Shown here piece by piece: positions 34,761-46,353 of a stretch of DNA of 64,000 bases. The notes below the pieces were generated by a model, which saw only the letters and a list, made by a program, of their open reading frames with translations, was not told the origin of the DNA and made no database searches. A program made the position numbers and the translations under genes. Source of the DNA: Papaver somniferum (taxonomy: Eukaryota > Streptophyta > Magnoliopsida > Ranunculales > Papaveraceae). Every line of letters begins with the position of its first letter. The first letter of the stretch is position 1. The stretch lies in the NCBI RefSeq assembly GCF_003573695.1, contig NC_039365.1:85601089-85665088 (forward strand). The letters are read 5' to 3'.

Positions 34761-35042
34761 CTAGAGACCATGTGTCGATTCCCGTAAACGTATTTTATTG
34801 GACATCCATTTTTTCACTATTTTGGATTTGTACGGGCGTGCGAGTAGCGGGTTGGTTCCATAACGTCTGAATATTGCAATGGGTGTTTAGTAGGTGCTAG
34901 ACATAGTCTTTGTACAGGTTTTGAGATGCCCGACTTGGCCTTAGTTACCATGGGATGATTCTCTCCATTCAAGTTCTGTTGCACACCACTTGTTTTTGTT
35001 GTTACATTTGTTTGATCAATGCTTGTGCTCTACGGTGACGAG

Positions 35043-36581
35043 TGATAGACACATTTTTGTCTCTAATTTGTCTCAATTTTATATATTGTTAGTGCTCATT
35101 TTTTTTACTTATTATGGTGTTTTATATCTATGTAGGTGTTTTTGGAGAAATAAACTCTTGTGGAAAAAGTTGCTCCAACATTGATATTTGCACCCAGAGA
35201 AAATTACTGAAGGCACCCCATGAAAGGGTTAAAGGCACCCAAAAAAGTGCTAAAGGCATCCAAGAAAAGTTATAATAGCACCCCCAAAAAATTATTAAAG
35301 GCACCTCAAAAATTACTAAAGGCACCCCCAGGACATGTGCTAAAGGGACCCCATCAGCGGATATGGGGATACTTTCTTCTTCACAAATTCAAAAAATTCG
35401 AATTGGCGGGAAAAACAGTTTCAATAAAGTTGTCAATTAGGGTTCGAGATTTAGGGTTGTTCTATTGAGATTCAATCGGAGAATTTGGTTGGGCTAGACT
35501 TGAATTGGTTAAACAAGCTTGGTAAGGTTGTTCGAATCAACCAAATTGGTTGGATAATCGGGTTTTGGAGAAAACATGGGAGTTAACTTATCTCAACTTT
35601 TCTTGATTTTTTTTTAGGAAGTTACGTGGAAAAATAGGCAAGATATCTTCCCTGTTATTACATTCTATCTTTGGAAGAGTCTTGTACAGCTCAGACTCTG
35701 TTATAGACGCGTAAAGAAGATTTTTGGAGAAAATCACGTAATTTGGAGAAGAAAAAAAAATAAAGAGATTCATTGGAGAAGAAAAAAATAAAGAGATTTA
35801 GTCGGGAATTTTAGGTTTTTTTTGGTGTATAAAAGGCGTAGTCGAGTTTCAGAAGAGTTTACAGAAGTTCTGAGGAGTTTTGAAAGAAAGAACAGAGAGA
35901 AATCACGAGTTGCAGGATCATTATTTATGTTACCGTTGTGTTGAAAACGAAGAACATTTGACCATCAAGAACAATCGTTGTTAATAGTGCTTGCTGCAGA
36001 CTTCCAGCAACACCTATCTGTAGTTAGCGATTGTTTCTCTTTAACGCCAGTCCATCGTTGCAGATTCTTCGTTTTATTTTATTTTCACCTCCTTGTACAC
36101 TTTTGAGCAAGTGATTAATATGAAGATCTAAACCCATTGCCAAGGCGACGGAAGAAGCCATTGTTTTAATATAAAGTGGTATATTTATATTTTAATTAAT
36201 TTTTGCAATTTCTTTTATGATTATTTGCATCGAACTAATATTGAATAATTAATTTTTGTTGAATGATTTTGATTTATTTTGATGGAAATGCTTAGGCTAA
36301 TACTTTTAATGTTGCATACTTGAGATTTCCAATTGTTACTTCAAAAATCTACCACATGCAATATATTAGAATCACTTCGAACGTAAAGAATTGCATGAAT
36401 ATTTATTAGAGTAAATCACTTTATTAGTTAATGGTGGATACCAGAGTCTAAGTGTTTTTATAATCTTGGTAACACTTTGTTTTGAGTTCTCTAGTCTTAT
36501 TATTAGAGTTTGATTCTAAAAAAAACAACCTTCATAAGTATGAGAATCGAATCTTTTCTTATCACTTTCAGAACTACATCA
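35043..36581 (+). repeat. 5' LTR of T1
   Basis: This 1539-bp LTR runs from TGATAGACACATTTTTGTC to ACTACATCA, just before TTTTTGGCACTGACG. It contains a minisatellite of AAAGGCACCCC words (35185-35345). The five bases before it are ACGAG; the paired duplication is not in the window. Confidence 0.75.
35185..35345 (+). repeat. AAAGGCACCCC minisatellite in LTR T1
   Basis: Seven to eight degenerate units of about 20-26 bp share (A/T)TAAAGGCACCCC. The 82-codon frame here is a repeat product. Confidence 0.75.
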
Positions 36582-36583
36582 AT

Positions 36584-36602
36584 TTTTGGCACTGACGACG
36601 CG
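36584..36602 (+). other. Primer-binding site of T1 (degenerate)
   Basis: TTTTGGCACTGACGACGCG begins right after the LTR. Only its start resembles the TGGCGCCG type seen in A and B, so the priming tRNA is uncertain. Confidence 0.45.
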
Positions 36603-36765
36603 GACTTGTTTTTAGGTTTAGGTTTTAGATTTTTACTTTAGTTTTTATTTAGTTTAGTTAGGATTTATTTATTAATTTTACAGAACTTGCAGTAAAATAC
36701 CAAGGTGACCAAATTTGGAGTGCAAAAACTTTGTTTAAATGTTGGAATTCATTAAAACTCCGTAT

Positions 36766-37309
36766 TAAACAAATTGATATAAAAACCCCAAATATTTAAA
36801 AATTAGTACAAAAACCCCAAACAAAATTAGTTTCAACAAATTCTATGATGAAACCAAATTTTGTTTCAACTTATTTTTGCCTATTTTTTTATTATGAAAC
36901 CAAAGATTTTAATGATGAAATAGTAAGTTTATGATAAAGCCAATTTTTGGTGGTACTATTTCTGGTTAGTGGTGGTGCTTTTTATGGTGATGGTAGTGCT
37001 AGTATTTGTCGGTGGATGTGGTGTTGGTTACTAGTAGTGGTAGTTAGTGGTAGCAATGATGGTTATGAAGCTGATGGTGATGGGTGGTGCTGGCTGGTAT
37101 ATATTGATGGTGGATATGGTGGTGGTGGTTGGTGATGGTAGTGGTGGCGGCGATGATGGTGTTGCTGGTTGGTGATGGTAGGATGGTGGTGCTTTTTTTA
37201 TGTTACCATTGATTAGTAATGGTGTTACTGGTTGGTGGTGGATAGTGACACCTTTGGGGTTTTTGTGTTATTTTTGTTATTTGGGGTTTTTGTGTTACTT
37301 TTGTTTTGA
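36766..37309. mobile_element. MITE-like inverted repeat in the T1 leader
   Basis: The left arm (36766-36820) and reversed right arm (37253-37309) both carry two AAAAACCCCAAA words at the same spacing. The interior is a GGT/GAT-rich run (36950-37240) that creates a spurious Gly/Trp-rich frame. Flanking target duplication could not be fixed; further ACACTTTTGGGGTTATA copies extend past the right arm. Confidence 0.5.
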
Positions 37310-37816
37310 TGGGTTTTTTGTGGATGAATAGTGACACTTTTGGGGTTATAACTCATGGCCCGTTAATTTTATTTTATTATTTTTGATTTTACTTTGAGTA
37401 TTTTTTTTTGTGTGTGCATATTTTGCTTGAAACGAAAATGGAATGTTGGAATTGCCTATAAAAGTGTAGAAAATACAAGATTTTTTTATTAGTTTTTTAT
37501 TTTCTTTATTTTATTTTGGACTTTTGTATTTTCTTGTTTATTTTTAGTATTGTGTTTATTATTATATAAAAAAAACATGCGCACACCAATTGTATGTTTC
37601 ACTAGAATACCGGGTTTAGGAACGACATTCATGGAAAAGTAAGATGAACTTGTGTCGTTGGCCTTATGGGAGATACCAGATGAAATTCCACAACCTCAGC
37701 CTTGTATCTTTGACCAGTATTTGAATGTAGGTATATTTTGTTGTGGTAACCTAAGCTTACCTAAAATAAGGAACCCCAGCATTTGCATGTGCACGGATTG
37801 ATGCTTAATTCTTGTG

Positions 37817-37970
37817 TATGCCAAAATTTCCTACCACTAAGCGTAAAAGAGACGCTCTAGGTCATTTTATTAGTGAAAAACCTAGTAGTTATATATCAGG
37901 AGAAGAGGATTTCGAAGACCTGATTTTAGTAAGGAAAGTACCCCTAGTACTCTGACTGTGCCAGTAATGG
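37817..37970 (+). pseudogene. T1 gag, 5' fragment
   Basis: An ATG at 37817 opens a basic, then acidic frame (MPKFPTTKRKRDALGHF; SGEEDFED) that hits a stop just before the M1 insertion. In the next phase the sequence STLTVPV joins smoothly with the fragment at 50535 after removal of M1. The frame change shows the gag was already or is now broken. Confidence 0.6.
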
Positions 37971-40864
37971 TGAAAAGATGAGGGTACCCAAATATACCTC
38001 AATCTAAAACTTTTCCACCTATAAGTCCTTTCTCCGAAAGTGATTGTATATTGACTGAGTCGAGACAATATAACGGACCGGTTCACACTTGTGTGATCGT
38101 ATATGGATACGAGATCGAGACAATACGACAACAAGATAACTTGCGTGATTGACTATGGATACAAGATAGAGACAATACAATAACGAAGTATGACTATTTG
38201 ATAATAGGTTCGGACTTAACCAAACACTATAGGATTGTTATCAAGTAATTAGGAATTAATGTTTGTGTATTTTACTTCTAATTATAATAAATCAATTATA
38301 ATTGCGGAAATATAAAAGTAAAAGACACAACATGATTTTGTTAACGAGGAAACCGCAAATGCAGGAAAAATCCCGGGGACCTTGTCCAGAATTGAATACT
38401 CTCAGTATTAAGCCGCTATACAAAATCTAAACCAAATTTGTATAGTTGAGACCAAACAACTAAACTTATAGTTCACCTAGTTCCCTCAGTATCCCTGCGC
38501 CTCCAACTTGCAATTAGTCACGCACTTGGAACAATTCCTTTGGTTCGTATTCCAAACAGTAAAGGAACAACAAATCTGTTCGGTAACAACTCTTTTCAAA
38601 CAACGTGATATGAGTTTGACAAAAGGCTCTTCCGTTTAACCAATAAACTCCTTTGTCGGGTTCTTAGATCAATCTATTTAACAACTACCAAAGTAATTGT
38701 TTAGACTATGCAATCAATAATATGAATCACAAAGAAATGTTTTGATTCCGATCTAAGCAACTAATCAATCCAATGTATCAAAAGATAAACTGATTATAGT
38801 TGGATCCCCAACTGATCAAGTTTTGTGCACACCAAAGATTATGAACTCAAATAAGAAATCTTTTTTGTCTTTAAATCTTCTTAGATCTTCAATAAACACC
38901 TGCACACAAACAACTTGAATCTCTTGTGATCAATCACACACATAACGGAGTCTGTTAACGATGGATTATCACAAGACGTCTTTAGATCTACAAACATTCT
39001 AAATATCCCCGTCGATACTTCGATCCAGTTTGAGTGAATATTATATCAGAAGAGAAGATTCTCAAGCATAAACAAACTAGGTGCAATCAAAGTCCAACAA
39101 CCGTTAGTCAATCAAATCAATCGAAAACTAATAATAAACTGCAATTATCTAGTTTCTCACCAACGGTACTCGTAGAGCTTCTCAATCCCAAAGAAGACTT
39201 TAAAACGAGCGGTCGGAAGAGATTTAGCCTAATTAGGGTACTTTCCTCTCCGAATAGATGGCTCCACCAGTAACAACACAACTAGGTAGTTTTGCTGGCT
39301 CTAAGGATTAGTTTGCTGGAAATGCAAACTTTAATATTTATAGACCAAGGAAGTTTGGACACTAAGGAATTTCCAAAACCGAATATTCTGAAAGATATGC
39401 AAAAAAGCCAAAATCGGTTTTTCATAATTCCTGAAAATGCTCTGTCCAAATATTTACCGAAATCTCAGTAGAAAATCTCCAATTAGTAAATGCACATTAC
39501 CAATTTTTATTTTCTAAATATATGCATTTAATTGCTGGAAATTAAAAGCATATAAAATTAAAAATCTTAATTAAAATATTCTCAATTTATTTCAATCCGG
39601 GATTCTCCTTTAGTTATTAAGGAATATCTTTGAACAATAATAGATAAGAATTATTGCACGTGTTCAAAGTATGTCGACATCTTACTTTTTAAATCCTTTT
39701 TCATATTTATAATCTTGGAATCGATTTGCCACACTTCCAAACGAGTTTAAAATCGGTTCGTCCGATTTCCAAGAACTATGTGATTGATCAAAAACATTCA
39801 ATCACCATTCATGGGTTTAACGGTTCTACCAAACACAAAGTTCGGTTCTACCTCCAAGTGGCTACTAGGATCGGTTACACTAGTTTCCATAAAATGGATA
39901 ACTAAGTACCAGGATCGGTTACCACTATCTCAAGGATCGTGATAGGATTGGTCACACCAATTACAAATATCGATCATACCATCTCAGGTGATTACTTGTG
40001 ATCGGTTGCACAAGTTATAGGATCGTTACACCAATTACTAAAACTTGTTAACCTACTACAAGGATCGATTACAATCTTGTGATTAGTTCCACCAAGTACT
40101 AGGATCGGTTACCCAATGACTAGGATTGGTCACACCAATTACAAATATCGATCATACCATCTCAGGTGATTACTTAAGATTGGTTTCACTAATAAAAGTC
40201 ACATCGATACATAAGTCAGGAATTGTGAATAGTTTTACCAAGATACATAAACAAGTTATGAGCGGTACTACTAAACACACATATTGGTAGTCCAAAGATT
40301 TGCAATGAATCACAATACCAATAAGCCTAGCGATTTCCCTTTCGATTAACAAAAAATTTTATGAATTGTACTTCCTTTAAACGAATGTAAAACATTGTTT
40401 CCGATGACGAAATATTCACCCATACCAATACATAAGCACAATAGCATTCGTACTATTATGTCGATGTCTTATATACGAAGTTCAAAAGATATGTGTTATA
40501 CTTCGTATTATAATTCCTTAATACTACGTCTAACTAGAGTATAATCATTCACAACTTCGCAGTTCTGTTTTTAATATAGCACGACTTGAAAGATACGTTA
40601 GCAATGAAACAGTTCAAGTCAAAATATTACTAACCTCAAGAGGAAGGTTGACGTCGTCTATGTAGCTCTTTACTTCTTCGCACTCTTCAAGTCTTCGAAT
40701 AATACTTGTAAGTCACATATCCTAATAACTGTCTAGCTAACCTATACGAAGTTGACTCTAGTAAATAATCAAGCGACTCTTTAAATGAGTTTTGGTTCAC
40801 CAAAATATGACAACCAAACTTGACATACCAACGCATGATGGTTCAACCGAGCAATGCTATAACA
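37971..40864 (-). repeat. 3' LTR of M1
   Basis: The plus strand reads TGAAAAGATGAGGG to GCTATAACA, the reverse of TGTTATAGC to CTTTTCA. It matches 47711-50534 closely. It differs by an extra copy of a roughly 55-bp U3 segment (39945-40003 repeats 40122-40180). Confidence 0.9.
39850..40180. repeat. U3 motif array of the M1 3' LTR
   Basis: Degenerate units contain (A/T)AGGATCGGTTACAC and variants such as AGGATTGGTCACACC. The array spans about ten motif copies and is longer than in the other M1 LTR (49580-49870). Confidence 0.7.
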
Positions 40865-40880
40865 ATCTCCCCCTTTGTCA
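40865..40880 (-). other. Polypurine tract of M1
   Basis: The minus strand reads AAAGGGGGAGAT directly before the LTR start TGTTATAGC. Further CTCCCCC boxes on the plus strand occur near 41031 and 41130. Confidence 0.75.
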
Positions 40881-43097
40881 ATTTTAGTGACAAAACTCTT
40901 ACATCATATGGATAAACAAATTACAAAAATTCATTATACATACGGTTGATTCCAAGTTTCAACAACACAATAACCTGCATATATTCAATCCATAAATGTC
41001 ATTGTTGACATTATAATAACAAAGCTAATACTCCCCCTAACGGTGATATAGGTAGATTTTAAATCCGCACATCTTTGTTATTTACTCTTGTAGTCCATAT
41101 AACTACAAATCATCATATGATATGTTTCTCCCCCTTAGTCAATGCTTCACTCTTTCGTTAGATATAACGTTTTAGCACTATTGTCCTTTCCTTAGTGAAT
41201 CACATCACTTGTTTACTCCATATATTTCTACCCCTTTTGTCACAAAATGACAAAGGTACGAGCAAATAAAGGACAAACCGAAAGGATCTTACAAATCTAA
41301 AGGACTTGCATAACCTATAAGAGTTAAGCACGAAGGTTTCACATACCATTTTAGATAACTAATATCAAAACCGAAACTACAAAGTAATTTTATTTTGATA
41401 TGTTATCAAGGAAACAATTGACTGAAGCAATTTTCCCTAAGAGTTTAGAAAATTAAAAATTGACTAAGCACCTTAGTTCTTTTGCTAAACTGATTGTACA
41501 AATACAATCACTTGTTTGATAAGACCAAAATAAAGATCAGAATTAACTTATTTTTCTCATCAGGTTCTAATTATTCGAACAATAACTTAGACCTTTCACT
41601 TTAAACATTACAAGTACTAGGTTAGATAACTAGTATTTCTTGTTAAGGCATTCGGTTAGACTTGAATAACCGAATCCTCCACTTTGATAAGTCTAACTAA
41701 GATCAGAATTAACTTAGTTTCTCTTATACGGAATCGAACTGGACTAAACAAATGATCCCAAAATTTTTTTTAAGCCATAAACAATTCATACAAACCAAAT
41801 AAATCAACTTGCATAATTATTTATCTTAACCGGAAGCAATTGAAACAAACATAGACATTAAAGCACCGCAATTGCACCGAAATTTCGTTAAGCCTAAACA
41901 ATTAATACCAAACAATAAAACAAGATAACAATAGTTTTTCTCAACCGGAAACAATTGAATCACACACACATCCATACACAAATAATGGAATAAACATCAA
42001 TTGTACTGAAATTTTGTTAAGCAAAAGAAAAATATATGCAATAAAATCAGGCTTTTCTTAAACAGGAAAACGATTAACTAACAAATTCGTTACCTCAAAT
42101 TCCGCATCCTCTTCTCTTTTTCTTCACATATTTCTGGGGAGGAATATCATTGCGTTTTTATCCTATCGCAAGAAAAAAAGAACAACAACAACCTTTACCA
42201 GAAAAAGGTTGAAATCGGTTTTAACTAATGCAATGCAAAAGTTGAAAACCCGAAGCACATATGCTTTTATGCTAAACCAAAAGCGATGCAACATATTGTG
42301 ACTTTTTCACACATGAGTTTCTATCGGAATCCGTTATGATCGTTTGATAAAGCCTACCAACATGGTCTAGAACTCAATCCCGCTAAATCAAAAAGTCACC
42401 CAAACCATAAGGGTTCATACATTATGAGATCGAATATTAAGGTTATGAAAACTGAAATCAAACATCCCATAAACTCAAATGCAATACACCATAAATATTA
42501 AACAAATAATCAAGTATTTCAATTACCTCAATCTTGTAGAAAATTGAATTACGAGACCAACGCAAAAAGAATGAGGTCATTCCGAGTTCAGACGAAGAAG
42601 TTATGGGCAAAATAGTTTTACACTCCTTCATATGGACCAATCACTAGGACCGGTTATAGTTCTCACTAGGATTGGTTATAGATCTTATAATTCTCACTAG
42701 GATCGGTTATAGTTTTATATAGTTCTCACTAGGATCGTTTATAGTTCTATATAGTTCTCACTAGGATCGATTACAGCATGAATCCATACACGAAACTGTT
42801 TTCAACATAACTTTTTTGCATACAGTATCCGAATTCAGTGATTTTTGGCTTGTTTTAACCGTAAAAACAAGATCTACACAAATATGATAAGTAGATATCA
42901 ACATCATAAACTCAAAATTACCGTTTCTATCAAAATCTCAAATACAGATAGAGAAAGTATGAGTATAGAAGAAAATAAACCTCCCTAAAGATGTTAATTA
43001 GTCATGTAATAATCGAGAGATCATGTGCTCAGTTTGACATGCCTCCTCACCCTTCATAAGATTGATCACAAAGGTGAGCATGCACAATTCAACACAA
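40881..43097 (-). other. M1 3' untranslated region
   Basis: This is non-coding. It shares long stretches with P1 (31380-31960) and M2 (52480-53420). It carries short repeats of AGAATTAACTTA..TTTCTC (41535 and 41700) and a GGATCGGTTATAG array (42645-42780). The second ORF seen in P1 and M2 is not visible, so it was deleted or never present here. Confidence 0.6.
42645..42780. repeat. CACTAGGATCGGTTATAG array in the M1 interior
   Basis: Five units of about 25-38 bp read TTCTCACTAGGATCGGTTATAG with changes. Its core is the same GGATCGGTT found in the U3 arrays of this LTR family, yet here it is outside the LTR. Confidence 0.75.
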
Positions 43098-44117
43098 CTA
43101 GGTTATGTTGAGTTTATCCTTGTCTTGTTCTTCACGAGTGACTAAGACAGAATCATCATTCTTGACTTCTTGCTTGGTTTGTTTTCTCTTGTTCCACCTC
43201 TTGTTTTTCTTCTTTGAATTGTGATGAAGAGTGTCATTATCACAACGTTCACTAGTACAAGAGATTTCAGACATGATGTCTCTCTTTAGTCTTTCAAGAA
43301 AATTCCTGTAATTATTGTCACTAACAATTAAAAACTGCGAGTCATTCTTGTGACTAACTTTTGGTTCCTTCTTGGATATGGAGGACTTTGGGTTCCATTT
43401 AGAGTTGGGTTTCGCAAGAGCAGCTTTCTCCTTCATACCATTAGGATCATTGTCCTTTTGAATATTTTGCGAAACAACCTTTCTCCAATTTGGAACATCA
43501 TATCCTGACTTCGTATTTGGAAAGTCATTTCTTTTCCTATAGTAGGGTGTTTTATGAGATGTCCTTGATGAGCGATGGGCAAAACTTGAACTATAATTAT
43601 AATAATTCTTTTGCCTAAAATTTGGACAATAGCGATCTGAGTTCCTTTGGGGAGAAATCTTAGCCAATTTGTTTGATACAAAAAAAAGTGTATCTTGCAT
43701 CTTACGAACTTTGCATCTCCATTGCAAATGCCCTTTATTACCACAATGATAAAAATGCTTAGTAACATACGAAGACTGAGTTTTAATGTTACCTATTTTT
43801 GTATCCTCTTGCATTGGAGCTCGATGAGTTTTCTTCTTCTTCTTCTTCTTCTTCTTCTTATCTTTGTTCAACGTTGTTGCTTTCTTGACATTAGTAGAAA
43901 TGCCTTCTATGACTACTGCTGGTTGAACACAATTCTTAGGCTTGACGGACATTTCTTCTTTACAAGAAATAGGAGCATCTTTGTCACCAGTGGAAGCCTC
44001 TGGTTGAGAAGAATTTGCAGCTTTGACAAATTTTACCTCTTTGCTAATATTTGAAGCATATATTCCCTTATAGCCCAATCCTCGTGTATCACGATGATTT
44101 CTACTTGCTTCTAACAT
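43098..44117 (-). pseudogene. M1 gag polyprotein, C-terminal part with degenerate zinc knuckle
   Basis: This 339-codon frame is the longest in the window. Near residues 10-19 it has DTRGLGYKGI, the GLGY motif typical of SIRE/Maximus gag. A poly-Lys run from a CTT microsatellite follows near residue 86. The zinc knuckle near residues 121-136 reads HFYHCGNKGHLQWRC: the first Cys of CX2CX4HX4C is replaced by Phe, so zinc binding is doubtful. The rest is basic and Ser/Asn-rich, as expected for RNA-binding gag tails. It ends with a stop before any protease. The N-terminal part continues to the right, interrupted by S1. Some decay is certain, but the long open frame suggests it is fairly young. Confidence 0.8.
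43829..43862 (-). repeat. (CTT)n microsatellite encoding poly-Lys
   Basis: About ten TTC/CTT triplets run in frame with the gag, giving ten Lys on the minus strand. Confidence 0.9.
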
Positions 44118-44424
44118 TGAGGTTAAATTGTTTGTGCTATCATTGAAATTTTTTCACGTACAAATTTTCTTCTTCAAACGTCTTGATTTTATCAAGAGCA
44201 CCATCTAGATCAGCCTCAAGGCGTTTTTCTCGTGAAAGATATTCACCTTACTTATCTTCAAAACTCTTTTGTTGAGAGTTAATCCTTGCATCAGATTCAG
44301 CAAGTTTCTCTTCCAACTAGTGATTTTTTTTTTAAGAGAAGCATCACGCTCCCTTTTTAACAATTCTGTTTGAGAGAAACTAGCATTTGCTTTTTCTTCA
44401 AGCCCCCTTATTTGTCGAGAAGCA
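44118..44424 (-). pseudogene. M1 gag, middle part with coiled coil
   Basis: The minus-strand frame 44205-44447 gives SRQIRGLEEKANASFSQTEL and more heptad-like sequence. It is joined by frameshift to the downstream gag and interrupted on its upstream side by S1 at 44424. Sequence upstream continues at 47428. Confidence 0.65.
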
Positions 44425-44559
44425 TGATAAGCACGTATGTGCAACATTTTATACCCATATTTATATTAACTAGGACTCGATATTTTGGCTAATAACATTA
44501 TTTTAGTTCTTTTGTAGAAAGTACAAGCGAATCCAATCGTCCGGAAAAATAACGGCTAA

Positions 44560-44700
44560 ATATGAAATGAGGTTGGCCTGGTATTTCCATGTATCAACAA
44601 CCACAATGAGGAGATGGGGTTGGCATGGTATATCCATATATCAACAACCACAATGGAAAATTGTAGCTGACCTGGTATCTCCATATATATCAGCAGTATA
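44560..44700. repeat. B-type minisatellite in S1
   Basis: Three units contain GGTATTTCCATGTATCAACAA or variants, matching the array at 10590-10950. Confidence 0.75.
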
Positions 44701-45799
44701 GAATTATTTCACAGCCGAGGCACAAACGCAACAAAGGAATGTCAGAGAATATTAGTAGGGCAGGTGGCTTCCACTAAGGCCAAAAGACTATGAGAAAGTG
44801 GGAGACGTGACTAATTTCTCAACTACATCTCATTTCATCACTCTCTTTCAAGCAGCAGCTACAGGAGAGAGGTGTTTTGTTATCAACAACACCATACTTG
44901 AAGCCGAGAATAAGGCCGCTCATGACTGCATGCTAGAACAAATCATGAATGTAGATGGAGTACTGAATGTTTGCAGAGGGGTTGGCTGAGATAGTTGCTG
45001 GTAGCTGGCTGTTACAGTTGCAACTGGTCGACGAAGTTATGACGTTCCAGTCGAGATGATGTCAGCAGTTGGAGATTTCATTGGGTAAAGTACTCATGGC
45101 AGTAATCTTAGCCGTGAATGCAATATGATGGGATTACTGGTTTGAACTGAAATTGGAGGTTCTGTTTATTGTGGCTGAATGGTGATGAGCAGAGGGGAGT
45201 AGAAGTCAGTGAAGAAGAACATTGCTGGCTGGAGAAGTTGAAGGGTCTCATATGGGTTTGTTTGCTTGAGCCACGGTAATCTGTAAACGATGGAGTCTGT
45301 AGGGTTTCTGGACTGAAATGGAACTGGGAAGAGCTTGGAAGAATAATATGGGCACTACTGCCATCTTGCTAATGGTAAACTGTGGATGGCCGAGATTCAT
45401 ATGGTCCATAATGGAGTCTCGTCCTGTCGGTGATGTGTTGAGCTCGAGTTGTATGTTCGCTGAGAACATCTTGTTCAGAAAACTGAAATGGAGCTGGGAA
45501 TTAATATAGTGGCGATGTTCTTCATCCGAATGGATGATTGCTGGTGGTTGCATTTTTTTGGCGCGAGAAGATGAGGAAGAAAGATTGGTTTCCGGTCTTT
45601 GAAAGGGCTTTGAATCTGGCTGTCTAATCGAGTCAGATGCGTGGCTAGTTGAGCTACTGCTACTGGTGCAGTAATGGTAAGATCAAGTAAAGGAGATGGT
45701 GGATTAAATGGGAATTCAGTGCCGTACGTGTTTTTTTGTTCGAGTGGAGTAAGGAAGTGCTAACTGAAGTCGATCTTTGTTTTAATACCAACAACATCA

Positions 45800-46353
45800 T
45801 GTTGGAATATTTTCAACGCCGCTAACCAAAGGGGGGTTCTGGGGGGCAACGCCCCCGGAAGAATTTTTTGAACTGAAGGTTTTATTTGGCCGATAAAAGC
45901 CTGTTCGAAAATTTCGAATCCAAAAGACACCATTGATGTCTGTTGATGAAGGAACCTGACGGTTCGTGAATAGAAACCTGTTGGCGAATAAAAAAAAAAA
46001 ACCTATTCCCAACAGGTGCAAAACCCTTTATAAATAGCTTCTCCCAGTTTCGTTTAACATATAAGAAAAATCAATCTGTTTTCTCTATTTCAAAAAGCAT
46101 CATCAGAAATCAGAAATCTCTTTGTGTGTTCTTGATTGAATCAAGGGGTACAAACCTTGAATTCAGTTTTCGTTGCAGGGCTTTCATTGTATCCTGAAGG
46201 CAATATTTCGCATACCTGTTGTAATCGCCAATTGTTATTGGGAGGGTAGAAATATTTGTCTAAAAGAAATTTATACAAGCCTTGAAAGTTTTGGAGTGCA
46301 ACACTTTCTTTTCTGTGTCATTCATCCTTTGTGAAACCCTATTTTTTCCAACA
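45800..46353 (+). mobile_element. K1: copia solo LTR
   Basis: This 554-bp LTR runs TGTTGGAATATT to TTTCCAACA and is flanked by CATCA on both sides (45795-45799 and 46354-46358). It holds the GGGGGCAACGCCCCC hairpin typical of some copia LTRs (near 45842) and a TATA box at 46029-46037. Confidence 0.9.
46029..46037 (+). promoter_or_regulatory. Probable TATA box of K1
   Basis: TATAAATAG lies in the middle of the LTR, where the U3/R boundary is expected. Confidence 0.55.

Larger units (their letters stand above)
33363..35042 (-). mobile_element. M3: copia element fragment, reverse orientation
   Basis: Reading right to left: an integrase/RT linker remnant, the RT start, an RNase H end, a polypurine tract (33551-33560) and a short LTR (33363-33550). 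The middle of RT is badly eroded. It is cut on the left by P2 and on the right by T1. Confidence 0.75.
35043..37970 (+). mobile_element. T1: Ty3/gypsy element, left part
   Basis: The 5' LTR (35043-36581), primer site, long leader and the start of gag are here. The element continues beyond M1 at 50535-50742, where gag resumes, and is then cut by M2. No T1 sequence reappears after M2. LTR ends (TGATAGACAC and CTACATCA) and the gag type place it among Tat/Athila-like Ty3/gypsy elements. Confidence 0.75.

Noticed and set aside
36947..37135. Gly/Trp-rich ORF
   Set aside because: It is an artefact of the GGT/GAT-rich run.
43695..44054. 119-codon plus-strand ORF opposite gag
   Set aside because: It is a shadow of the M1 gag frame and its poly-Lys codons read in reverse.
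44798..44989. Possible captured host exon (VTNFSTTSHFITLFQAAAT)
   Set aside because: It is short, inside the solo LTR, without splice sites or homologous context that I can identify.
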